From Methylobacter sp. (GTDB lineage: Bacteria; Pseudomonadota; Gammaproteobacteria; Methylococcales; Methylomonadaceae), in NCBI GenBank assembly GCA_023229605.1, contig JALNYY010000074.1, forward strand, positions 1-20,200: 20,200 bases of DNA, in the 5' to 3' direction. Positions 7,322 through 14,825 of this stretch are shown here, piece by piece. The translations under genes and the position numbers were made by a program. Under the pieces are notes generated by a model. The model searched no databases and was not told the DNA's origin. It was given only the letters and a program-made list of their open reading frames with translations. Numbering within the stretch: position 1 is the stretch's first letter; every line of letters starts with the position of its first letter.

Positions 7322-8185
7322 ATGGCTGTTGGTAAAGAAATACGCAGTAAGATCGGGAGTATTAAAAATACTCAAAAGATCACGCGGGCCATGGAGATGG
7401 TTGCTGCGAGTAAAATGCGTAAAACAAAAGACAGAATGTTGGCAACACGCCCCTACTCGAAAAAAATCGGTCAGATTATCAAACATCTGGCTCAAGCCAA
7501 TCCTGAGTATAAGCACTCTTTTCTCGTTGAACGCCAAGTTAAACGCGTTGGGATCATTGTGATTAGTTCTGATAGGGGCTTGTGCGGGGGACTGAATTCA
7601 AATTTATTCAGAAGAACGCTGACCCAAATAATGCAATGGGACAAAGCGGATATTGAAGTAGATATTTGTACGGTTGGCACCAAGGCATTTGGTTTTTTTG
7701 GTAATTTGAAAGTGAATTTAGTCGGGCATGTTTCTAAGTTGGGTGACGCTCCGCACCAGCATGACATTATCGGCATCATTAAAATTATGTTGGATGCTTA
7801 CGAGCAAGGTAGAATCGATGAGTTGCATGTAGTAAGCAATGAGTTTGTTAATACCATGACCCAGAAGCCTACTATTGAAAAATTATTGCCCGTCGTAGCC
7901 GACGAGCTTGATGAAAATCTAAGCGGTCATTGGGATTACATTTATGAGCCTGATGCCAAGGAAGTTTTGGATCATCTATTAACTCGTTATATCGAATCTA
8001 TCGTCTATCAGGGATTGGTTGAAAATAACGCCTGCGAACAGGCGGCCAGAATGGTGGCGATGAAGAGTGCTTCGGATAATGCCGGAAATATTATCAACGA
8101 GTTACAACTGATCTATAACAAAGCCAGACAAGCTGCTATCACTCAGGAAATTTCAGAAATTGTTGCCGGTGCCGCAGCTGTTTAA
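7322..8185 (+). CDS. atpG: F1Fo ATP synthase subunit gamma
   Basis: Gamma is the rotating central shaft of F1. The 287-residue protein begins with the conserved coiled-coil IRSKIGSIKNTQKITRAMEM followed by VAASKMRK, carries the DRGLCGGLNSNLFR block of the Rossmann-like domain in the first third, and ends in the C-terminal helix with ENNACEQAARMVAMKSASDNAG and NKARQAAITQEI. The length matches E. coli and lacks the insert of photosynthetic species. The next gene follows after an unusually long 60-base spacer that contains a repeat fragment. Confidence 0.99.
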   Translation: MAVGKEIRSKIGSIKNTQKITRAMEMVAASKMRKTKDRMLATRPYSKKIGQIIKHLAQANPEYKHSFLVERQVKRVGIIVISSDRGLCGGLNSNLFRRTLTQIMQWDKADIEVDICTVGTKAFGFFGNLKVNLVGHVSKLGDAPHQHDIIGIIKIMLDAYEQGRIDELHVVSNEFVNTMTQKPTIEKLLPVVADELDENLSGHWDYIYEPDAKEVLDHLLTRYIESIVYQGLVENNACEQAARMVAMKSASDNAGNIINELQLIYNKARQAAITQEISEIVAGAAAV

Positions 8186-8186
8186 G

Positions 8187-8212
8187 GCGCTCCTGAGCTA
8201 GTCGAAGGGCCC
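8187..8212. repeat. REP-like repeat fragment between atpG and atpD
   Basis: Bases 8191–8209 differ at one position from TCCTGAGCTTGTCGAAGGG, a short motif I recognise as part of palindromic repeats scattered through many proteobacterial genomes. The other spacers inside this operon are unrelated to it. It lies in the transcribed spacer and does not interrupt a gene. That it is one copy of a dispersed family cannot be shown from this window. Confidence 0.5.
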
Positions 8213-8245
8213 AAGTAAAATGACACAACACAAGAGGACAACTCA

Positions 8246-9625
8246 ATGAGTTCGGGTAAAATCGTTCAGATTATAGGCGCGGTCGTTGACGTGGAATTTT
8301 CACGTGCAGACCTGCCCAAAGTATATGACGCCTTAAATGTAGAAGGCAAAGGCTTGGTGCTGGAAGTTCAGCAGCAATTAGGTGATGGTGTCGTCAGAAC
8401 TATTGCTATGGGTACCACCGACGGTTTGGGCCGTGGCTTAAAAGTCACTAATACCAACGCACCTATTGCAGTACCGGTCGGTCAGGAAACCTTAGGCCGA
8501 ATTATGAACGTCTTGGGTCAGCCCATTGACGAAAAAGGTCCCATCGGCGAAAAAGTAAAATGGGGCATACACCGTGAAGCGCCAAGCTATGCTGAGCAGG
8601 CCGCGGCTAGCGAGTTGTTGGAAACCGGTATCAAAGTTATCGATTTAGTCTGTCCGTTTACTAAGGGCGGTAAAGTCGGATTGTTCGGCGGTGCCGGTGT
8701 TGGCAAGACCGTCAACATGATGGAATTGATCCGTAATATCGCGATTGAGCACAGTGGTTACTCGGTGTTTGCCGGTGTGGGTGAACGTACTCGTGAAGGG
8801 AACGACTTCTATCACGAAATGACCGATTCAAACGTAATCGATAAAGTGTCGCTGGTTTACGGGCAGATGAACGAGCCGCCAGGAAACAGATTGCGCGTTG
8901 CGTTGACCGGTTTGACCATGGCGGAATATTTCCGCGATGAAGGCCGTGACGTCTTGTTCTTCGTTGACAACATCTATCGTTACACGTTGGCGGGTACCGA
9001 AGTATCGGCGTTGTTAGGCCGTATGCCTTCAGCGGTGGGCTATCAGCCTACTCTGGCTGAGGAAATGGGCGTATTGCAAGAGCGTATTACTTCAACCAAG
9101 ACCGGTTCCATCACCTCTATCCAAGCGGTATATGTGCCTGCGGATGACTTGACCGACCCGTCGCCTGCAACCACTTTTGCGCATTTGGATGCGACCGTTG
9201 TATTGTCTCGCCAAATTGCCGAATTAGGTATTTATCCTGCGATTGATCCTTTGGATTCTACCAGCCGTCAGCTGGATCCGTTGGTAATTGGACAAGAGCA
9301 TTATGATGTTGCTCGTAAAGTTCAAGGCATCCTGCAACGTTATAAAGAATTACGCGACATTATTGCGATTTTGGGTATGGATGAATTATCTGAAGAAGAT
9401 AAATTGACTGTATCAAGAGCGCGTAAAATGCAACGGTTCCTGTCCCAGCCTTTCTTCGTCGCGGAAGTATTCACCGGTTCTCCCGGTAAATACGTGTCGC
9501 TGAAAGATACTATTGCCGGTTTTAAAGGCATTATTGACGGTGAATACGATGCTATTCCTGAGCAGGCTTTTTATATGGTGGGAACCATAGACGAAGTGCT
9601 TGAGAAAGCAAAAGGCATGAAATAA
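8246..9625 (+). CDS. atpD: F1Fo ATP synthase subunit beta
   Basis: Beta carries the catalytic sites of F1. The 459-residue protein has the P-loop GGAGVGKT at 148–155, and the catalytic glutamate E180 and neighbouring R181 in GVGERTREGNDF. The block around ALLGRMPSAVGYQPTLAEEM is near 255–273, and the DELSEED motif that pushes on gamma is at 379–385. The sequence is nearly E. coli-like throughout, and no key residue is missing. AAGAGGA at 8232–8238, seven bases before ATG 8246, gives it its own good ribosome-binding site after the repeat-bearing spacer. Confidence 0.99.
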   Translation: MSSGKIVQIIGAVVDVEFSRADLPKVYDALNVEGKGLVLEVQQQLGDGVVRTIAMGTTDGLGRGLKVTNTNAPIAVPVGQETLGRIMNVLGQPIDEKGPIGEKVKWGIHREAPSYAEQAAASELLETGIKVIDLVCPFTKGGKVGLFGGAGVGKTVNMMELIRNIAIEHSGYSVFAGVGERTREGNDFYHEMTDSNVIDKVSLVYGQMNEPPGNRLRVALTGLTMAEYFRDEGRDVLFFVDNIYRYTLAGTEVSALLGRMPSAVGYQPTLAEEMGVLQERITSTKTGSITSIQAVYVPADDLTDPSPATTFAHLDATVVLSRQIAELGIYPAIDPLDSTSRQLDPLVIGQEHYDVARKVQGILQRYKELRDIIAILGMDELSEEDKLTVSRARKMQRFLSQPFFVAEVFTGSPGKYVSLKDTIAGFKGIIDGEYDAIPEQAFYMVGTIDEVLEKAKGMK

Positions 9626-9650
9626 GTTATATAACTGGTAGGTATCAATC

Positions 9651-10073
9651 ATGACCATGACCGTACATGTAGACATCGTTAGTGCAGAAAAGGAAATATT
9701 TTCCGGATTGGCGGAAATGGTGTTTGCTCCGGCTGAACTTGGCGAAGTGGGTATTTCACCTCGGCATGCCCCATTAATATCCAGACTTAAGCCCGGAGAA
9801 GTCCGGGTAAAAGTCAGCGACAAGGAAATTTATCCGTTCTATGTGTCAGGAGGTATGCTGGAGATACAACCGCATCTGATTACCATTCTGACTGATACGG
9901 CTATAAGAGCGAAAGATATTGATGAGGCGGCTGCGATAGAAGCCAAAGCCAGAGCTGAAGAAGCATTGGCGGATAAGTCCGGCCAAATTGATTTTGCAAC
10001 AGCTCAGGCACAATTGCAGGAAGCTGTCATGCAATTAAGAACCTTGGATAGATTTAGAAAGCGCGGCGGGTAG
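9651..10073 (+). CDS. atpC: F1Fo ATP synthase subunit epsilon
   Basis: Epsilon binds gamma and can inhibit ATP hydrolysis through its C-terminal helices. The 140-residue protein has the N-terminal beta-sandwich with VDIVSAEKEIFSG, ELGEVGISPRHAPLISRLKPGEVRV and FYVSGGMLEIQP. The alanine- and glutamate-rich C-terminal helical hairpin follows (about 85–140). The length is normal. ATG 9651 is taken as the start; a second in-frame ATG at 9657 is possible and would remove two residues. It is the last gene of the operon, with an intrinsic terminator 35 bases after its stop. Confidence 0.97.
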   Translation: MTMTVHVDIVSAEKEIFSGLAEMVFAPAELGEVGISPRHAPLISRLKPGEVRVKVSDKEIYPFYVSGGMLEIQPHLITILTDTAIRAKDIDEAAAIEAKARAEEALADKSGQIDFATAQAQLQEAVMQLRTLDRFRKRGG

Positions 10074-10107
10074 TCGGGATATTGCACGGCCACCTTTGCC
10101 CTTTTTA

Positions 10108-10148
10108 AGAAGCCCGATAACGTGTTAATGCGCTATCGGGCTTTTTTG
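10108..10148 (+). terminator. Rho-independent terminator of the atp operon
   Basis: A perfect 9-base inverted repeat, AGCCCGATA at 10111–10119 and TATCGGGCT at 10134–10142, closes a 14-base loop. It runs directly into six Ts (10142–10147). This is a typical intrinsic terminator for the upstream atp genes. It separates them from glmU. Confidence 0.92.
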
Positions 10149-10154
10149 GTTTCA

Positions 10155-10214
10155 CGTCAGGCTGTCCTGCCTGACGCCCTTCGGGTCAATGCAAATCTGT
10201 TCCAGACAGATTTG
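10155..10214 (+). repeat. Tandem stem-loops in the glmU leader, possible dispersed repeat unit
   Basis: Three stem-loops lie in a row between the atp terminator and glmU. First, CGTCAGGC (10155–10162) pairs with GCCTGACG (10169–10176) over a 6-base loop. Second, CCC and GGG pair around TTC at about 10177–10185. Third, CAAATCTGT (10192–10200) pairs perfectly with ACAGATTTG (10206–10214) over a 5-base loop. The last stem ends 14 bases before ATG 10229, so it lies next to the ribosome-binding region. The compact, modular form looks like an intergenic repeat element; a cis-regulatory role for glmU or glmS is an alternative. Confidence 0.55.
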
Positions 10215-10228
10215 TAACGGAATATCAA

Positions 10229-11602
10229 ATGAAAATAACGACCATTATTCTTGCTGCGGGTAAAGGAACGCGTATGCGTTCGGAACTGCCCAAAATTTTA
10301 CATAAAATTGCCAACAGAGCTTTGCTGCAGCATGTTTACGACACAGCTAACCAATTGCAAAACAATACCGTCAAGATTGTTATAGGCCACGGTGCAGAGC
10401 AGGTTAAAAGCACTTTAAAGAATTTGGAAGCAGACTGGATAGAACAAAAGCAGCAGTTAGGTACAGGACACGCAGTGCAGCAGGCGAGCGATCAAATTTC
10501 AGATGCCGATACCGTATTGATATTATACGGCGATGTGCCTTTGTTGAAATTGGCAACCGTCAAATCGCTAATAGACAGCGTCAATGACCGGTCTCTGGCT
10601 CTGCTTACGGTGAATCTTGCCAATCCGTCCGGTTACGGCAGAATAGTCCGTAATGCAGCCGGGCAGGTCGAAAAAATTGTCGAAGAAAAAGATGCAACAA
10701 CCGGTGAAAAACAGGTTAATGAAGTCAATACCGGCATCATGGCGGTGCAAGGCCGACAGTTGAAAAAATGGTTGAGCCGGTTAAACAACAGCAATGCCCA
10801 GGGCGAATACTACTTGACTGATGTGATTGAAATGGCGGTTGCCGATCAAATCAATATCGTTACCAGTCAGCCGGAAACAGAGGATGAAGTGCTGGGCGTT
10901 AATAATCGCATACAGCTCAGCCATTTGGAGCGCGTTTATCAGCAAGAGCAGGCCAATAGCTTGATGGAGCTGGGCGTCACGTTAAAAGACCCGATGCGCT
11001 TTGATCAACGAGGTTCGATAGAAAGCCTGGGTCAGGATATAGAAATCGATATTAATGTGATTTTAGAGGGAAAAAACAGCATCGGCAGCAATGTCAAAAT
11101 AGGCGCGAATACGCAGATTAAGAATACGATTATTGGCGACAATGTAGAGATCCTGGCAAACTGCGTCATAGAAGGTGCAGTCATAGGGCAAGGCAGCAGA
11201 ATCGGGCCTTACGCGAGGCTAAGGCCGGACAGTGTCCTGGCTGAAGACGTCCATATCGGTAATTTTGTAGAAATCAAGAAATCAACGGTAGCCGCGGGCA
11301 GCAAAATAAATCATCTGAGTTATATCGGCGATGCGACGGTCGGCAGTAAAGTGAATGTGGGAGCCGGAACCATTACCTGTAATTATGACGGCGTGAATAA
11401 GTTCAGGACCGTCATTGAAGACGGCGCTTTTATAGGCTCGAATAGCCAGTTGGTCGCACCGGTTACTATACGCAAAAACGCCACGATAGGCGCAGGATCG
11501 ACCATAACCAAAGACAGTCCTGAGAATCAATTGACTTTAAGCAGGGCCAAGCAGGTGTCTATTGCAGGATGGCAACGACCAGTGAAAAAGGAGAAAAACT
11601 AA
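10229..11602 (+). CDS. glmU: Bifunctional GlmU: GlcN-1-P acetyltransferase / GlcNAc-1-P uridylyltransferase
   Basis: GlmU acetylates glucosamine-1-phosphate and then couples it to UTP, giving UDP-GlcNAc for peptidoglycan and LPS. The 457-residue protein has the N-terminal nucleotidyltransferase signature LAAGKGTRMRS at 8–18 with LPKILHK, the metal-binding D102 in LYGDVPL and GVNNR at 223–227. The C-terminal half, from about 250, is a left-handed beta-helix of hexapeptide repeats. The acetyltransferase histidine is H362 in INHLSYIGDA. The length is that of E. coli GlmU. The stop TAA overlaps the glmS ATG by one base, coupling two enzymes of the same pathway. Confidence 0.98.
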   Translation: MKITTIILAAGKGTRMRSELPKILHKIANRALLQHVYDTANQLQNNTVKIVIGHGAEQVKSTLKNLEADWIEQKQQLGTGHAVQQASDQISDADTVLILYGDVPLLKLATVKSLIDSVNDRSLALLTVNLANPSGYGRIVRNAAGQVEKIVEEKDATTGEKQVNEVNTGIMAVQGRQLKKWLSRLNNSNAQGEYYLTDVIEMAVADQINIVTSQPETEDEVLGVNNRIQLSHLERVYQQEQANSLMELGVTLKDPMRFDQRGSIESLGQDIEIDINVILEGKNSIGSNVKIGANTQIKNTIIGDNVEILANCVIEGAVIGQGSRIGPYARLRPDSVLAEDVHIGNFVEIKKSTVAAGSKINHLSYIGDATVGSKVNVGAGTITCNYDGVNKFRTVIEDGAFIGSNSQLVAPVTIRKNATIGAGSTITKDSPENQLTLSRAKQVSIAGWQRPVKKEKN

Positions 11603-13455
11603 TGTGCGGTATAGTCGGTGGAATTGCGCAAAGAAATGTAGTGCCTATTCTGATGGAAGGTTTAAAGCGGCTGGAATATCGCGGTTATGATTCGGCCGGC
11701 CTTGCGGTTATCAATAATCAGCAAATCTACCGGAAACGGGAGCTGGGCAAAGTCAAAGGCCTTGAAACATTGTTGGAGGCTGAACCCATCTCAGGCCATA
11801 TCGGTATAGCCCATACCCGATGGGCTACCCACGGCAAACCCAGTACGGCTAATGCGCATCCGCATATCAGCCGGGATGCGGTGGTTGTAGTTCATAACGG
11901 CATCATTGAAAACCATGAGCATTTAAGAGAAGTGCAGCAGCAACTCGGGTACGAGTTCACTTCGGAAACCGATACTGAAGTTATCGCACATGAAATTGAT
12001 CATGCAATGGAATCGATTCGGCCAAGCTCAGGGCAGGCTACCGGTGGATTGCTGAGCGCCGTTAAAAAGACGGTCAAAAAACTGGATGGCGCTTACGCTC
12101 TGGGCATAATGAGCATTGATGATCCCGATACATTGATAGCGTGCAGAAAAGGCAGCCCGCTGGTTATCGGTGTCGGCATAGGCGAATATTTTATCGCCTC
12201 TGACGTGGCGGCATTGCTGCCGGTTACGCAGCGCTTTATTTTTCTGGAAGACGGCGACATAGCGGCGATTACGATAGACGGGCCGGTGATTTACGATCTT
12301 CATGACCAAGCCGTCAGTCGTCCGATCATAGAAAGCCAGTTGACAGCGGATGCTGTCGATAAAGGCGATTATCGCCATTACATGCTGAAAGAAATTTATG
12401 AGCAGCCTTTTGCTATTTCGCAAACCCTGGAAGGCCGGTTCATCAACAACCGCCTACAGGAAAACGCATTCGGGCATAACGCGGCTGAAGTGTTCGATAG
12501 CATAAAATCCATCCAGATTTTAGCCTGCGGCACCAGTTATCATGCCGGTTTGGTGGCACGGTACTGGTTTGAAGAACTGGCACACGTCCCCTGCAATATC
12601 GAAGTAGCCAGTGAGTTTCGTTACAGAAGTCCGGTATTAGCGCCGGATACCCTGATTGTCACCATCTCGCAATCCGGTGAAACAGCCGACACCCTGGCGG
12701 CATTGCTGGAGGCCAAGAAGCTGGGAGCAAAATATTCATTAGCCATCTGTAACGTGCCGGAGAGTTCGTTGGTCAGGGAATCCGATCTGGTATTAATGAC
12801 ACGCGCCGGTCCTGAAATCGGCGTCGCATCAACCAAGGCATTCACCACGCAACTGGCAACATTAATGCTGTTAGTCATTGCCGTCGGCAGACGCTTTCAT
12901 CTGACTGAAATAGTAGAGCAAAGAATCACTTCGGAATTATTCAGCTTGCCGGGGAAAATTGAAAAAGTATTGCATCTGGATCATGAAATTAAAGTTCTGG
13001 CCGAGCAATTTGCCGAAAAACAGCATGCCTTGTTTCTAGGTAGGGGGACTCATTATCCGATAGCTATGGAAGGCGCGCTAAAACTAAAGGAAATTTCCTA
13101 TATTCATGCGGAGGCCTACCCTGCAGGCGAATTAAAACATGGCCCGTTGGCATTAATCGATGCAGACATGCCGGTTGTGACCGTTGCGCCCAATAACAGT
13201 CTGCTGGAAAAATTGAAATCAAATATTCAGGAAGTAAGCGCCCGTGGCGGCCAACTGATTGTTTTTATGGATGAGACATTAGCCGCAGCAAATGATGAAA
13301 ACGTGCAGATAGTAAAAATACCCCAAGTCGGTAATGAGATCTCACCCATTGTATACACGATCCCTTTGCAGTTATTGGCCTATCATGTAGCGGTTTTAAA
13401 GGGGACGGATGTCGATCAACCCAGGAATCTCGCAAAATCAGTTACGGTGGAATAG
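11602..13455 (+). CDS. glmS: Glutamine–fructose-6-phosphate aminotransferase GlmS
   Basis: GlmS makes glucosamine-6-phosphate from fructose-6-phosphate and glutamine, the first step toward UDP-GlcNAc. The start must be ATG 11602, because it gives MCGIVGG, where the cysteine becomes the N-terminal nucleophile of the glutaminase; a longer in-frame reading from 11569 would bury it. AAGGAG at 11588–11593, eight bases upstream, supports this. The 617-residue protein has the class II glutaminase domain (ENHEHLRE, TDTEVIAHEI), two SIS sugar-isomerase domains (ACGTSYHAG with SQSGETADTLAAL, and RGTHYPIAMEGALKLKEISY), and the family C-terminus DQPRNLAKSVTVE. I see no glmS ribozyme or hallmark of one, as expected outside Firmicutes. 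Confidence 0.98.
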   Translation: MCGIVGGIAQRNVVPILMEGLKRLEYRGYDSAGLAVINNQQIYRKRELGKVKGLETLLEAEPISGHIGIAHTRWATHGKPSTANAHPHISRDAVVVVHNGIIENHEHLREVQQQLGYEFTSETDTEVIAHEIDHAMESIRPSSGQATGGLLSAVKKTVKKLDGAYALGIMSIDDPDTLIACRKGSPLVIGVGIGEYFIASDVAALLPVTQRFIFLEDGDIAAITIDGPVIYDLHDQAVSRPIIESQLTADAVDKGDYRHYMLKEIYEQPFAISQTLEGRFINNRLQENAFGHNAAEVFDSIKSIQILACGTSYHAGLVARYWFEELAHVPCNIEVASEFRYRSPVLAPDTLIVTISQSGETADTLAALLEAKKLGAKYSLAICNVPESSLVRESDLVLMTRAGPEIGVASTKAFTTQLATLMLLVIAVGRRFHLTEIVEQRITSELFSLPGKIEKVLHLDHEIKVLAEQFAEKQHALFLGRGTHYPIAMEGALKLKEISYIHAEAYPAGELKHGPLALIDADMPVVTVAPNNSLLEKLKSNIQEVSARGGQLIVFMDETLAAANDENVQIVKIPQVGNEISPIVYTIPLQLLAYHVAVLKGTDVDQPRNLAKSVTVE

Positions 13456-13457
13456 TC

Positions 13458-14003
13458 GTGGCAAAATTATCACTACAAGAACAATTACTAAAATCCGGTT
13501 TAGTCAGCGCGGCTCAAGCCAAAAGCGTCAAATCCGATAAGCGTAAACAAACCCAGCAGCAACGCAAGAATAAACTTGAAGTGGTCGATGAGGCGAAAGA
13601 GCTGGCTCAAAAAGCACAGGCAGAGAAAATTGAAAGGGATAGGGAACTTAATCAGTTACGCCAGCAGCAGGAAGAGCAAAAACAGCTGGCGGCTCAAATA
13701 AAGCAGATTATTGAATTAAACCGGTTGCCTAGAGATCCTGAGGGACTGGCCTATAATTTTACCTATGATAATAAGGTAAAGCGGCTGTACGTCTCAGAGG
13801 CGATGCGTGATCAAATTGCCGAGGGACGGCTGGCTATAGTAAAGCTAGGGACAAACTTTGAAGTGGTGCCGGCCGAGGCTGCAAAGAAAATACAGTCGCG
13901 CGATACAGCCAGCGTGATTGTTTTTAATGAGCAAAATAAAATCACCGATGAGGTGGATGATGCTTACTCGGCGTATCAGGTTCCCGATGATTTGATCTGG
14001 TAG
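13458..14003 (+). CDS. DUF2058 family protein (YaiL-like)
   Basis: The 181-residue protein matches the DUF2058 family, to which E. coli YaiL belongs; the family has been described as nucleoprotein- or polynucleotide-associated, and its exact role is not known. The N-terminus has the family's LSLQEQLLKSGLVSAAQAK segment. A strongly charged coiled-coil (about 25–95, rich in K, Q and E) follows, then a compact C-terminal domain with DPEGLAYNFTYDNKVKRLYV and YQVPDDLIW at the end. The start is GTG 13458, two bases after the glmS stop, with GGTGGA at 13446–13451. It may be co-transcribed with glmS. It has no membrane segment or signal peptide, so it is probably cytoplasmic. Confidence 0.9.
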   Translation: MAKLSLQEQLLKSGLVSAAQAKSVKSDKRKQTQQQRKNKLEVVDEAKELAQKAQAEKIERDRELNQLRQQQEEQKQLAAQIKQIIELNRLPRDPEGLAYNFTYDNKVKRLYVSEAMRDQIAEGRLAIVKLGTNFEVVPAEAAKKIQSRDTASVIVFNEQNKITDEVDDAYSAYQVPDDLIW

Positions 14004-14137
14004 TGAGCACGGTACTCACACAAGTAAATTCGCGTCCGAAACTAATGCCGAAGAGCTGTAAAACTGTAAAAGATTTTATTTGATATCGCAAATAATCAGA
14101 ACTAATACATAGGCTTTCTGGACAAAGGAATCGGCGG

Positions 14138-14485
14138 CGATTCCGGCATTCGTTTTTCGACGTCGAGAACGGTTTGAGCCAGACCAAGCTAATGACAGCC
14201 GAGGTCGAACGGCAGGATGCGGCCGTCGAGGCCGCGCTCAAAACACAAAACCTGTCCATGGAGCTGTTTAGGGGCGGCCTGAATTCCAGCCTTGAACTCA
14301 TTTATGCGCAAGTCAACACGTTAACTTCGCGCATCGCCGCTGTGGAAATCAAGACCGAACTATTGAAGTCGTCAGTTGCGCTCATCCGCGCGCTCGGCGG
14401 AGGCCGGAGCCGTAGCCAATTGCCGGCCGATGAGCAGATTCAGCCCTTCGATATTTTCCAATATGACAATCTCGGCAAACCGTAG
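14138..14485 (+). pseudogene. C-terminal remnant of an outer-membrane efflux (TolC/NodT-type) protein
   Basis: An open frame ending at TAG 14483–14485 reads like the last coiled-coil repeat of an outer-membrane factor. It has FFDVENGLSQTKLMTAEVE, then LSMELFRGGLNSSLELIYAQ, then ELLKSSVALIRALGGG. This order (a DVE-helix, a GLxSxLE-type turn, a helix ending in ALGGG) is characteristic of the C-terminus of RND and NodT efflux porins. The N-terminal 350 or more residues, signal peptide and any partner pump genes are absent; homology fades upstream of about 14147. The stretch is richer in G+C than its surroundings (37 of 60 bases at 14221–14280). It is best read as a decayed, 5'-deleted gene and not a small functional protein. 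Confidence 0.7.
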
Positions 14486-14825
14486 CCCGCCGGGGGCATC
14501 GATGTCAAAGCAGGGAATAACGATCTGACTAAGCCCGCAGTTCCTTGACCGGCGTTGACAAATTTTTACGTTGGATACGCGTTTAAGACAAGGTATAAAA
14601 AATGACTTTCGATCGGTGCAGCCGCCGCAGGGCATTCAGTGCGAGTTTTTTATTGTTTAGCAAGATGGGGTAGTGGTTGCATGAAGCCTCTCCGATGCAT
14701 TACAAATGAAAGTGCAGTGGTTGAGGGCTAAAGATCTGGTTTCAAATAAAACAGATTATTGCATTAAGCAGAGAAGGGGGCCCGAGGTTTTTTCTATGGG
14801 CTTTGGCAATCAAAAAATTACGTTT
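14486..14825. other. Intergenic stretch with no intact gene
   Basis: I see no convincing full gene in these 340 bases. There is a micro-ORF at 14602–14673 (23 codons) with AAGG eight bases upstream and a peptide containing SRRRAFSASFLL, which resembles a twin-arginine export signal cut short. A TTGACA at 14555–14560 has no −10 element at a usable distance. The stretch lies between the efflux-protein remnant and the end of the diguanylate cyclase gene, and looks like the continuation of a decayed region. Confidence 0.5.

Noticed and set aside
8297..8312. CACGTG core in atpD as a parS candidate
   Set aside because: Only about 10 of 16 positions fit the consensus, and it lies in a well-conserved coding stretch of atpD.
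10148..10163. Possible parS site
   Set aside because: Nine bases (GTTTCACGT) match one half of the parS consensus, but the other half fails (11 of 16 overall) and the bases overlap a hairpin. No full parS palindrome was found anywhere in the window.
11569..11601. Longer GlmS start upstream of ATG 11602
   Set aside because: It would place 11 extra residues before the cysteine that must be N-terminal for glutaminase activity, and the good ribosome-binding site fits ATG 11602.
14003..14019. Small inverted repeat after the DUF2058 gene as a terminator
   Set aside because: The GTGAG/CTCAC stem is only five pairs and no T-run follows.
14555..14599. TTGACA followed by TATAAA as a promoter
   Set aside because: The spacing between the two elements is about twice the normal 17 bases, and no other −10 element is at the right distance.
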